From Spirochaetaceae bacterium (lineage in GTDB: Bacteria; Spirochaetota; Spirochaetia; DSM-27196; PWMO01), in the NCBI GenBank assembly GCA_003558175.1, contig PWMO01000123.1, positions 1-7,076 on the forward strand: DNA of 7,076 nt, read 5' to 3'. A program made the translations under genes and the position numbers. This document shows positions 1-5,456 of the stretch, in pieces; position 1 is the first letter of the stretch, and each line of letters begins with the position of its first letter. The notes under the pieces are model-generated. The model was given only the letters and a program-made list of their open reading frames with translations, made no database searches and had not been told where the DNA came from.

Positions 1-169
1 GCTGCAGCGACAGCGCCACCTCCTGGTTGCCGTCAGGCTCGCGAATCGAGAGATCAACAAACGGTATTCGCAACGCTTCCTCGCCGGCAACCTCCTGGGC
101 GGAAACGACAGTCGGCACGAGACCGCCAAGCAGGATCACCAGAACGAGAAGCAGAATCGGCTTTTTCAA
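1..169 (-). CDS. fliP: Flagellar export gate protein FliP, 5' part only
   Basis: FliP is an inner-membrane protein that, with FliQ and FliR, forms the core of the flagellar type III export gate. Only the first 56 codons are here; the gene runs off the left edge. The visible protein starts MKKPILLLVLVILLGG and reads as a signal peptide with a likely cleavage after VSA at residue 24, followed by a short periplasmic stretch ending in VALSLQ, which fits the lead-in to the first FliP membrane segment. The start is TTG: it lies 4 nt after a GGAGG core, no ATG or GTG follows in frame within the signal peptide, and a signal peptide begins exactly there. It lies 42 nt downstream of fliO, its usual neighbour. 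The identity rests on the N-terminus plus gene order, because the conserved FliP membrane region is outside the window. Confidence 0.85.
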   Translation of the reverse strand, partial: MKKPILLLVLVILLGGLVPTVVSAQEVAGEEALRIPFVDLSIREPDGNQEVALSLQ

Positions 170-170
170 A

Positions 171-180
171 TCCCCTCCCT
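171..180 (-). promoter_or_regulatory. Shine-Dalgarno sequence that fixes the fliP TTG start
   Basis: The minus strand reads AGGGAGGGGA. Its GGAGG core (178-174) lies 4 nt before the TTG at 169-167. The same purine block appears before fliO, also ahead of a non-ATG start. Confidence 0.6.
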
Positions 181-187
181 TCAATGA

Positions 188-203
188 CGGGCGTTCCCGC
201 CCG
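188..203 (-). other. Hairpin with GNRA-type tetraloop between fliO and fliP
   Basis: On the minus strand, CGGGCG (203-198) and CGCCCG (193-188) pair perfectly around the loop GGAA, which fits the stable GNRA class. The hairpin lies between the fliO stop (214-212) and the fliP Shine-Dalgarno sequence (180-171). No U-run follows, so it does not look like an intrinsic terminator. A role in mRNA stability or in tuning fliP translation is inference. Confidence 0.45.
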
Positions 204-211
204 AATCGGTG

Positions 212-868
212 CTACCGCAGCTTCCGCAGACGCTCCTTCTGTTGGTTCATGAACTGCAACGGGCCACCTGCCGATGCCGTTGCTCCTGCCGATGCCGTTG
301 TTTCGGAGCGCCCTGTGCCGATCACGCCGCCGAGAAGCTCCGAGAAGCTCTTCTTGCGTGCGCCTGGCCCGGTTGCTGCCGCGGCGAGCACCAGCTGATC
401 GATACTCTCCTTGTCCGTGATTTCCGCGATCAGGTTGACGGCGTGGTCCGCCGCGCCGATGAGGAACACCTGACGGCCGATCTCGACGAGATGCAGCGAT
501 TTGTTACCGGGGAGGGTTCTGCTGCCGAGCGGCCGGATCAGGTCACTGTCGGAGGTTGAGCCGAGCGAAGCCTTCTTGAGCACGAAGAATATGCCGTAGA
601 TCGCGGCAACCACCAGCGCCAGCACGAGCACCATTCGCACAAAGTCTCCCAGACCAAGGCTGGGAGCGGTGCCGAAGTCCTGCCCGTCCGCCGCCGCGGG
701 TGCATCGTCAAAGAGTAGTGTGGATTCGTCGATTCTTTCCGTTCTCTCAGCCCGCTCTTCAGCCGCTTCTTCGGCTGCCGCTTCTTCGGCGGACTCAACG
801 GGCTGCGAATAGACCGCCGGTGACGCCAGCAATGCCAGCACCACCAGCCAGACGCGTAGCTGTTTCAG
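212..868 (-). CDS. fliO: Flagellar export apparatus protein FliO/FliZ
   Basis: FliO (called FliZ in some spirochaetes) is a small membrane protein that assists assembly of FliP into the export gate. From a CTG start the product is 218 residues. Residues 1-21 form a signal peptide (MKQLRVWLVVLALLASPAVYS). An acidic Ala/Glu-rich stretch follows at about 26-48, then one membrane segment at about 76-97 (FVRMVLVLALVVAAIYGIFF), and a cytoplasmic domain with the FliO-like pattern LIRPLGSRTLPGNKSLHLVEIG and VFLIGAADHAVNLIAEI. The tail is low-complexity and ends in basic residues. I prefer CTG at 868 over GTG at 844: a GGAGG core lies 5 nt before the CTG but 29 nt before the GTG, and the CTG restores the positive N-terminus (Lys2, Arg5) of the signal peptide. 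With the GTG start the product would be 210 residues. The gene sits between fliY and fliP, its usual place. Family identity is firm; the start is less certain. Confidence 0.88.
   Translation of the reverse strand: MKQLRVWLVVLALLASPAVYSQPVESAEEAAAEEAAEERAERTERIDESTLLFDDAPAAADGQDFGTAPSLGLGDFVRMVLVLALVVAAIYGIFFVLKKASLGSTSDSDLIRPLGSRTLPGNKSLHLVEIGRQVFLIGAADHAVNLIAEITDKESIDQLVLAAAATGPGARKKSFSELLGGVIGTGRSETTASAGATASAGGPLQFMNQQKERLRKLR
267..302 (-). repeat. Tandem 18-bp repeat in the fliO 3' region
   Basis: Two adjacent 18-bp units (267-284 and 285-302) match at 17 of 18 positions. They encode a six-residue repeat of the type ASAGAT in the low-complexity tail of FliO. The period is a multiple of three, so the frame is kept. 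Confidence 0.6.
762..790 (-). repeat. 15-bp period repeat encoding the acidic Ala/Glu tract of FliO
   Basis: The + strand 14-mer gccgcttcttcggc occurs at 762-775 and again at 777-790. It encodes part of the alternating Ala/Glu stretch just after the FliO signal peptide. It looks like simple repeat expansion in a disordered segment. Confidence 0.55.
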
Positions 869-870
869 TG

Positions 871-880
871 TCCCCTCCCC
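871..880 (-). promoter_or_regulatory. Shine-Dalgarno sequence supporting the fliO CTG start
   Basis: The minus strand reads GGGGAGGGGA. Its GGAGG core (878-874) lies 5 nt before the CTG at 868-866. No ATG, GTG or TTG lies at a usable distance; the nearest in-frame alternative, GTG at 844, is 29 nt from the core. Confidence 0.55.
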
Positions 881-885
881 TAACA

Positions 886-924
886 GACGACGGCTACCGG
901 TCTGCAGCCCGAATCACCGTCGCC
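886..924 (-). other. Stem-loop in the fliY-fliO gap
   Basis: On the minus strand, GGCGACGG (924-917) can pair with CCGTCGTC (893-886), eight pairs with one G-U, around a 23-nt loop that contains a small inner CGG/CCG pairing. The structure begins just after the fliY stop (933-931) and ends 5 nt before the fliO Shine-Dalgarno block. No U-run follows, so a terminator is unlikely. It could separate fliY and fliO translation or act as an mRNA processing site; that is inference. Confidence 0.35.
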
Positions 925-930
925 GCTATT

Positions 931-2004
931 CTACGTCATATTTGTCACTCTTTCCATAGGCGAGACGATCTCCGTCACGCGCACGCCAAAGTTTTCATCG
1001 ATGACTACAACCTCGCCCTTCGCGATGAGCTTGTGGTTGACCAGGATGTCTACCGGTTCACCGGCCAGTTTATCGAGCTCGATGATAGTTCCCTCACCCA
1101 TGCCGAGAATCTCTTTGATGAGCTTCTTGGTGCGTCCGAGCTCGACGGTCATCTCCATGTAGACGTCCATCAGCAAGCTGATATTGCCCTGCTCGGTCTG
1201 GGTCACCTGCTGATGCAGATTGGGAAACTGCACCGCCTGCACGGCCGGACCGCCGCCTGACTGCCCTGCCGTCGCCTGCTGCGGCGCGCCGCCACCCATT
1301 GCGCCAAAATCCGCGGTGCCGCCGCCAAACGGGCTCACCTGCTGCTGGGCTGCGGCAGGTTGCGCCTTGCCGGCTACTGCTTTCACGATCGCCGCGTCGT
1401 ACAGTTCGGTGATCTGCGCCGGCTGTTCCCCCTCAACGGTAAACCGATAGGAGACCGCGACAAAACTCCCCTCAGGGAACGAGATGTCCTGTTTCGCGGC
1501 AACGCGCCCCACCGGAGCGTCGGTCATGATGTTCTGGCCGGACTTGTCGCCAAGCTGGGTGATGACCGGACCGGAGACCTGCGAGAACGCCTCCTGCAGC
1601 GCGTTGACCGCCGCGTCGTCGAGCTCGACACCCTCCTGGCCCATCATTGGGGACGCGATCCTGATTGCCGAGGCCGAATCCATCAGGTAGAGATGCCGTC
1701 CTTCCACGCCGTCTGAGAAGTCCAGCCCGATCTCTACAATCTCATCATCCAGCCGCGAGAGCAGCGCGTCTCGGGTCACAACCTCCGCGCCGGAGGCCTC
1801 GACCGAGGCGTTCTTGGTAACCAGCATCGAAAAATTGGACTTCTGCGAACCAAGCGTCTCTTTGATTGTGGCAAAGAACGCCTGCCGCTCGGCGTCGCTG
1901 ATCCCACCGGTGTCGGCGCTCTCGGCTCCACCGCCGAAATCCATTCCGCCGGTACCCTGCAGCAATGCGTCTATTTCATCCTGGGACAGCGAGCCATCGC
2001 TCAT
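931..2004 (-). CDS. fliY: Flagellar motor switch protein FliY (FliN with CheC-like domain)
   Basis: This switch (C-ring) component lies at the base of the flagellar motor on the cytoplasmic face. The 357-residue product is far longer than the ~137-residue FliN of enterics and has three parts. Residues 1-15 (MSDGSLSQDEIDALL) match the CheY-P docking peptide of FliM. Residues about 37-210 form a CheC/FliY-like domain. After a Gly/Gln/Ala-rich linker (about 211-255), residues about 273-350 form the FliN/SpoA domain, with MDVYMEMTVELGRTKKLIKEIL and LAGEPVDILVNHKLIAKGEVVVIDENFGVRVTEIV. In the CheC-like part, Glu138 and Pro164 of the second phosphatase site are spaced as in the family, but the catalytic Asn position is Ser141 (codon TCG). 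The first site has Gly52 where Asn is expected. Phosphatase activity is therefore doubtful. The ATG lies 2 nt after the fliM stop, with AAGGAG inside the fliM end, so translation is probably coupled. Annotation as fliN would be equally acceptable. Confidence 0.95.
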   Translation of the reverse strand: MSDGSLSQDEIDALLQGTGGMDFGGGAESADTGGISDAERQAFFATIKETLGSQKSNFSMLVTKNASVEASGAEVVTRDALLSRLDDEIVEIGLDFSDGVEGRHLYLMDSASAIRIASPMMGQEGVELDDAAVNALQEAFSQVSGPVITQLGDKSGQNIMTDAPVGRVAAKQDISFPEGSFVAVSYRFTVEGEQPAQITELYDAAIVKAVAGKAQPAAAQQQVSPFGGGTADFGAMGGGAPQQATAGQSGGGPAVQAVQFPNLHQQVTQTEQGNISLLMDVYMEMTVELGRTKKLIKEILGMGEGTIIELDKLAGEPVDILVNHKLIAKGEVVVIDENFGVRVTEIVSPMERVTNMT

Positions 2005-2006
2005 GC

Positions 2007-3032
2007 CTATTCTCCTTCTTCGGCAGCAAGTTCTTCGAAGTCTTCCTGGTCGACGTCTTCCAGCTGCTCAATGATCTGCACCGCAAGTTTGCTTCCAACC
2101 TGTCCCGGCTTGCAGAGAAACTTTGGCCGGTTCCCGATCTTCAGCACCATCGGATCGCTGACCCGCGTGTTCTGCAGCCGGACTACGTCCCCGGCGCGCA
2201 GCGACAGCACGTCGCGCACGGTAAGATCCATGGCTCCGACTTCGGCCACGAGGGCGACCTCTATGGTAGCCAGTCTATCACGCAGTATGTTGAGATTCTC
2301 GGTAGTGGTGCCGCGCCGCACCGAGGAGTACCAGTACTGCGCCGAGAGCTTCGAGATGATCGGCTCGATGGTCAGGTACGGAATGCAGAAGTTCATCATC
2401 CCTTCAACGTCACCAACCTTGGTCTCGAGCGTGACCAGCACCACCATCTCGGTGGGCGGCACGATCTGGGCAAATTGCGGGTTGGTCTCGATCTGACCCA
2501 GCCGCGGCCGCAGATCGATCACCTGGCTCCACGCCTCGCGCATGTTGCCGAGCACCCGCACGATGATGCCCTCCATGACCGAGCTCTCGATGTCGGTCAG
2601 CTCGCGCATGACGTTGGTGCCTTCACCGTGGCCGCCGAAGAGACGATCTATGATGGAAAAGGTGATTGCCGGGTCGATCTCCAGGATGGCCGAGCCCTTC
2701 AGCGGATCCATGTTGATGACCGCCAGCGTGGTCGGGTTGGGAATGGAGCGGATGAACTCCTCGTAGGTCAGCTGATCGACGGAAGCCACGTGCACCTGGA
2801 CCAGGCTGCGCAGCTGCGCGCTCAGACTGGTGGTTGTGAGACGGGCAAAGGTCTCGTGCATGATCGAGACCGTTCTGATCTGCTCTTTGGAGAACTTATC
2901 CGGCCGCTTGAAATCATAGATCTTGATCTTGCGCTGACCGGTGGGTTGGCGACTCTCTTCGGTTTCTACATCTCCGGATGAAAACGCAGTCAGTAACTGG
3001 TCGATCTCATCCTGAGAAAGGACCTCGGTCAT
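2007..3032 (-). CDS. fliM: Flagellar motor switch protein FliM
   Basis: FliM is the switch protein that binds phosphorylated CheY and, with FliG and FliY/FliN, sets the direction of motor rotation. The product is 341 residues. Residues 5-14 (LSQDEIDQLL) are the CheY-P docking peptide. A linker leads to the middle domain (about 40-230), which contains KIYDFKRPDKFSKEQ at its start and the FliM-type glycine motif FGGHGE at 132-137. The C-terminal SpoA domain spans about 255-322 (LATIEVALVAEVGAMDLTVRD, then LSLRAGDVVRLQNTRVSDPM). An acidic tail (324-341) extends beyond it and its last codons carry the Shine-Dalgarno sequence of fliY. The ATG is preceded by a GGGGAG block at 3047-3042, 9 nt away. 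Upstream is an unusual 101-nt gap from fliL. All FliM domains are present and intact. Confidence 0.97.
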   Translation of the reverse strand: MTEVLSQDEIDQLLTAFSSGDVETEESRQPTGQRKIKIYDFKRPDKFSKEQIRTVSIMHETFARLTTTSLSAQLRSLVQVHVASVDQLTYEEFIRSIPNPTTLAVINMDPLKGSAILEIDPAITFSIIDRLFGGHGEGTNVMRELTDIESSVMEGIIVRVLGNMREAWSQVIDLRPRLGQIETNPQFAQIVPPTEMVVLVTLETKVGDVEGMMNFCIPYLTIEPIISKLSAQYWYSSVRRGTTTENLNILRDRLATIEVALVAEVGAMDLTVRDVLSLRAGDVVRLQNTRVSDPMVLKIGNRPKFLCKPGQVGSKLAVQIIEQLEDVDQEDFEELAAEEGE

Positions 3033-3106
3033 TGTGTGATGCTCCCCTCTCCATTCCCAGCGTTCATCCTCTCACAGATTGGCGAATTTTGCAACATCCA
3101 CTGCAT
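3029..3106 (-). CDS. Possible 25-residue leader ORF overlapping the fliM start
   Basis: In the fliL-fliM gap an ATG at 3106-3104 opens 25 codons (start MQWMLQ, end GSITQ) and closes with a TGA at 3031-3029. That stop overlaps the fliM ATG in an ATGA arrangement typical of translational coupling. A weak AGGG lies 8 nt before the ATG. The frame is the same as fliL and stays open from the fliL TGA (3136-3134), so a readthrough of fliL would add 35 residues. No family is recognised, an open run of this length is not improbable by chance, and fliM has its own Shine-Dalgarno block. Treat it as a candidate only. Confidence 0.18.
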   Translation of the reverse strand: MQWMLQNSPICERMNAGNGEGSITQ

Positions 3107-3133
3107 ATTGAAAACCCTATATCGGAAATCGCG
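3033..3133 (-). other. 101-nt AT-rich gap between fliL and fliM
   Basis: This is the longest non-coding stretch in the window and is visibly AT-richer than its surroundings, particularly at about 3080-3130. It contains the fliM Shine-Dalgarno block (GGGGAG, 3047-3042) and the possible small ORF described separately. A TTGCAA hexamer followed 17 nt later by GAGGAT could be read as a very weak sigma-70 promoter, but the second hexamer matches TATAAT at only three positions. I see no strong hairpin with a T-run. Confidence 0.3.
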
Positions 3134-3694
3134 TCAGAAATCGACCACCTGGAACGAGTCGAACGCGACGTCCCTGATACGTCCGGTGGCCATCAGGTTG
3201 TTGATACGCGTCACCAGGTCATTCTTGATACGGGTGCGGTTCTCGATCCCCAGCAGTTCATTGGCGCGCCGCGAACTGAAATAGAGCAGGATCTCCTCGC
3301 GGATCTGGATGTTGCGCTGGATCAGCTCGTTCTGCACCGCGCGGTTGTCTACATCGTAGCCGATATGCGGATTGATGATGAACGTATGCCGGGTTTCATC
3401 GGCGGTCTGCCCGCGCAGCTCCCCGATACCGCTGTACCAGTCCAGCACCGGCCGGCTATCCTCGTACGCTTCCGACTCGCCGGGGACTCTGGTCTGGGTA
3501 GTGAGTCCGTCACCCAGCAGGTGTAGCGTAACCATCACGATGGTCACAACAAAAATGACCGCACCGAGGACGATTCCGGTCCACTTGAGAATCTGGATCG
3601 CGAGCCCGGGAATGAAGCCGATCTTCTTCCCACCCGACGCTATCTCTTCGCCGCCAACCTCTTCGTCCGCGTCGAACAGTTCGTTATCCGACAT
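3134..3694 (-). CDS. fliL: Flagellar basal body-associated protein FliL
   Basis: FliL is a single-pass inner-membrane protein that surrounds or supports the stator units and affects torque. The product is 186 residues: an acidic cytoplasmic N-terminus (about 1-22), one membrane segment at about 32-58 (AIQILKWTGIVLGAVIFVVTI), and a periplasmic FliL domain whose latter half carries the family pattern NELIQRNIQIREEILLYFSS, LLGIENRTRIKNDLVTRIN and the end IRDVAFDSFQVVDF. The ATG lies 12 nt after the motB stop and is preceded by GAGGAG, which overlaps the motB TGA (TGAGGAG). It sits between motB and fliM, the usual spirochaete order. The frame stays open for 35 codons after the TGA, which may be chance. 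Confidence 0.94.
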   Translation of the reverse strand: MSDNELFDADEEVGGEEIASGGKKIGFIPGLAIQILKWTGIVLGAVIFVVTIVMVTLHLLGDGLTTQTRVPGESEAYEDSRPVLDWYSGIGELRGQTADETRHTFIINPHIGYDVDNRAVQNELIQRNIQIREEILLYFSSRRANELLGIENRTRIKNDLVTRINNLMATGRIRDVAFDSFQVVDF

Positions 3695-3706
3695 CTACGA
3701 TACTCC

Positions 3707-4435
3707 TCACAAGTGTCCTTCGGTCAGTATGATTACATCGACCCGCCGGTTATAGGCGCGCCCCTCGGCGGTCTCGTTGGTTGCCAGCGGATTGGTGTCG
3801 GCCAGCCCCATCACCTGGAAGCGCTCATCCGGCGCCTGGTAGTCGCGCAGCAGCCGAAAGGTGTTCAGCGCCCGCTCAATCGACAGTTCCCAGTTGGTCG
3901 GCCACGGTCCCGCCGGATCGGTGGGCGTGCTGTCGGTGTGCCCTTCGATCCGGAACGTGCGGTCTGCGAGCTCCGGCGAACGCAACAGGTCCGCCAGGCG
4001 GACAAAGACGTTGCGCGACTCCTCTATGTTGAGCTCGGCGCTGGCCTCCTCGAAAAAGGCGTCCGCCGCCAGCGATATCACCAGACCGCGCTCGTCCTGC
4101 GTCACCCGCACCCGCTGCGAGCGGATCTCGGGCTCGAAGATGCTGACCGCGTTGCGCCGTGCCTGATCGAGCGCGCGTCCCCGCTGCATCGACGGCAGCG
4201 TCATGACGGTGTTGCCGAGCTCCGCCAGCCTCCCCTCCTGCAGCGTGGTTCCGCCGTCCATACTGCCAAGACCGGCAAACGCGGCCAGGATCAGCTCCAG
4301 CCGCTCGCCGTCGATGGTGGCAACCGTATACATGAGAACGAAGAAGGTAAGCAGTAGCGTTACCATGTCACCATAGGTGAGCAGCCAGTCGGCCGCTCCC
4401 TCAGGCGGACATTTTCTCTTCTTGCGCGGTACCAT
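3707..4435 (-). CDS. motB: Flagellar stator protein MotB
   Basis: MotB pairs with MotA to form the ion channel of the stator and anchors it to peptidoglycan. The product is 242 residues. A short basic cytoplasmic tail (MVPRKKRK) precedes one membrane segment at about 17-38 containing the ion-carrying Asp23 in TYGDMVTLLLTFFVLMY. A plug/linker region follows, then the OmpA-like peptidoglycan-binding domain (about 118-238) with FRIEGHTDSTP at 161-171, the NWELSIERA stretch at 181-189 and YNRRVDVIIL at 228-237. Asp168 and Arg188 are in the positions expected for peptidoglycan binding. The gene starts at ATG, 16 nt after the motA stop, with GGGAGAA (4450-4444) as ribosome binding site. The residues flanking Asp23 (Gly-Asp-Met) do not clearly sort it as proton or sodium type. 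Confidence 0.96.
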   Translation of the reverse strand: MVPRKKRKCPPEGAADWLLTYGDMVTLLLTFFVLMYTVATIDGERLELILAAFAGLGSMDGGTTLQEGRLAELGNTVMTLPSMQRGRALDQARRNAVSIFEPEIRSQRVRVTQDERGLVISLAADAFFEEASAELNIEESRNVFVRLADLLRSPELADRTFRIEGHTDSTPTDPAGPWPTNWELSIERALNTFRLLRDYQAPDERFQVMGLADTNPLATNETAEGRAYNRRVDVIILTEGHL

Positions 4436-4451
4436 TGCGTCCGTTCTCCCG

Positions 4452-5234
4452 TCAGTCCCTGCCGGATTCCTGTCGGATCACCTCCCGCTGCCGCGGGGGC
4501 AGGAACGATACCAGTTTCTCAAGCAGAATCCGCGGGTTATCGCCCGATTGAATGGAGAGAATCCCCTCGATCACGATCTCCTTGATGCGGGTCTCTTCCT
4601 TGTCCCGGTCCTCCAGTTTGCTGCGAATCGGTATCAGCACCAGGTTGGCGAAGATCGCGCCGTACATGGTGGTTATCAGCGCCAGCGCCATTCCGGACCC
4701 GATCGCGTCCTGATCCTCAAGGCTGGCGAGCATGGCAATCAGTCCGGCCAACGTCCCGATCATGCCGAACGCGGGTGCGATCTTGCCCCAGTCGTCAAAG
4801 ATCTTGATGCCGGTGCCGTGGCGTTCCTGAATCTGGTTGAGGTCGTTGAAGAGAATCGTCTTGATGATGTCCGGGTCGGTACCGTCGACCACCAGCTGCA
4901 GCCCCTTGCGCATGAACTCGTCTTCCACCTGGTCCATGTTGTCTTCCAGCGCCAGCAGGCCCTCGCGACGGGCGCGTTCGGAAAAACCCACCAGTTCGTT
5001 GATGATCTTTTCTTCCTGCCAGTCGGGAGTTCGCAGCGCGTGGTTCACGTAGCGCATGATGCCGAGCATGCGGCTGAGCGGGTTGGCTACCAGCATCGCG
5101 GCAAAAGACCCCCCGATAACCATGATGGCCGAAGGGAGGTTTATGTAGAGGGTGAGCATACCTCCGGAGGTAAAGATCGCCATGACAATCAGGACGAACC
5201 CGGAGATGACCCCGATGATTGTTCCAAGATCCAT
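4452..5234 (-). CDS. motA: Flagellar stator protein MotA, PomA/MotP-like
   Basis: MotA is the four-helix stator subunit that couples ion flow to rotor movement. The product is 260 residues. Two N-terminal membrane segments (about 4-22 and 30-50) are followed by a cytoplasmic loop with the charged rotor-contact stretch RARREGLLALED (87-98), then two C-terminal segments at about 152-171 (IAPAFGMIGTLAGLIAMLAS) and 182-203 (MALALITTMYGAIFANLVLIP). The conserved prolines are Pro154 and Pro202. The motif APAFGMIGTL and the ITTMYGA motif resemble PomA and MotP rather than enteric MotA, and Thr161 and Thr189 match PomA Thr158 and Thr186 with a constant offset of three. The length suits the short MotA/PomA class. 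The ATG lies 6 nt after the flbD stop, and its GAGGAG overlaps that stop (GAGGAGTAA), so the two genes are probably coupled. Confidence 0.97.
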   Translation of the reverse strand: MDLGTIIGVISGFVLIVMAIFTSGGMLTLYINLPSAIMVIGGSFAAMLVANPLSRMLGIMRYVNHALRTPDWQEEKIINELVGFSERARREGLLALEDNMDQVEDEFMRKGLQLVVDGTDPDIIKTILFNDLNQIQERHGTGIKIFDDWGKIAPAFGMIGTLAGLIAMLASLEDQDAIGSGMALALITTMYGAIFANLVLIPIRSKLEDRDKEETRIKEIVIEGILSIQSGDNPRILLEKLVSFLPPRQREVIRQESGRD

Positions 5235-5240
5235 GAACCG

Positions 5241-5438
5241 TTACTCCTCGTTCTTGAACGCCCCGATCTGCCGCCGGTATTCCACGATCCGATAAAAGAT
5301 ATCCTGGTAGTCCTCCTGGACTACCAGGCGTTTGCCGGATAGCATGATAAGCGTTGTGTCAGGATTGGCCTCGATGTACTCGATCTGATGCGGATTCACA
5401 TAGTAGTGCTTTCCATCAAGGCGGGTCACCTCAATCAC
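5241..5438 (-). CDS. flbD: FlbD/SwrD family flagellar protein
   Basis: This 65-residue protein has the FlbD/SwrD family pattern: MIEVTRLDGKHYYVNPHQIEY at the start, EANPDTTLIMLSGKRLVVQE in the middle and an amphipathic C-terminal helix. In Bacillus subtilis the homologue SwrD raises flagellar power, apparently by supporting the stator. Its position directly before motA fits that role. The start is GTG; an in-frame TAG at 5450-5448 rules out anything further upstream, and the first conserved residues begin there. The Shine-Dalgarno AAGAGG lies 12 nt upstream, unusually far. The molecular function is not well known. The protein should not be confused with the Caulobacter NtrC-type regulator also called FlbD. 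Confidence 0.92.
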   Translation of the reverse strand: MIEVTRLDGKHYYVNPHQIEYIEANPDTTLIMLSGKRLVVQEDYQDIFYRIVEYRRQIGAFKNEE

Positions 5439-5450
5439 AACTGAATACTA

Positions 5451-5456
5451 CCTCTT
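5451..5456 (-). promoter_or_regulatory. Distant Shine-Dalgarno sequence of flbD
   Basis: The minus strand reads AAGAGG immediately after the flgE TAA (TAAAAGAGG). It lies 12 nt before the flbD GTG, longer than the usual 5-9 nt. With the GTG start this suggests weak translation of flbD compared with the abundant hook protein upstream. Confidence 0.45.

Noticed and set aside
331..350. Perfect 10-bp tandem duplication (cgagaagctc twice) in fliO
   Set aside because: The period is not a multiple of three and it encodes an ordinary stretch (KSFSELL); it is probably a chance codon match.
1965..2981. 338-codon open frame on the + strand opposite fliM
   Set aside because: It lies antisense to an intact, clearly recognised FliM and shows no domain of its own. 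Long antisense frames are common in GC-rich coding DNA.
3066..3099. Sigma-70-like promoter (TTGCAA, 17 nt, GAGGAT) upstream of fliM
   Set aside because: The -10 hexamer matches the consensus at only three positions, so it is noted in the gap entry but not called as a promoter.
3078..3117. Imperfect AT-rich inverted repeat (TTTTGCAA / TTGAAAA) in the fliL-fliM gap
   Set aside because: The stem is short, AT-rich and bulged, and lacks the GC stem plus T-run of a terminator.
4377..5342. 321-codon open frame on the + strand opposite motA and its neighbours
   Set aside because: It spans the antisense of the motB start, all of motA and part of flbD. Composition is His/Asp/Arg-rich shadow sequence without recognisable motifs.
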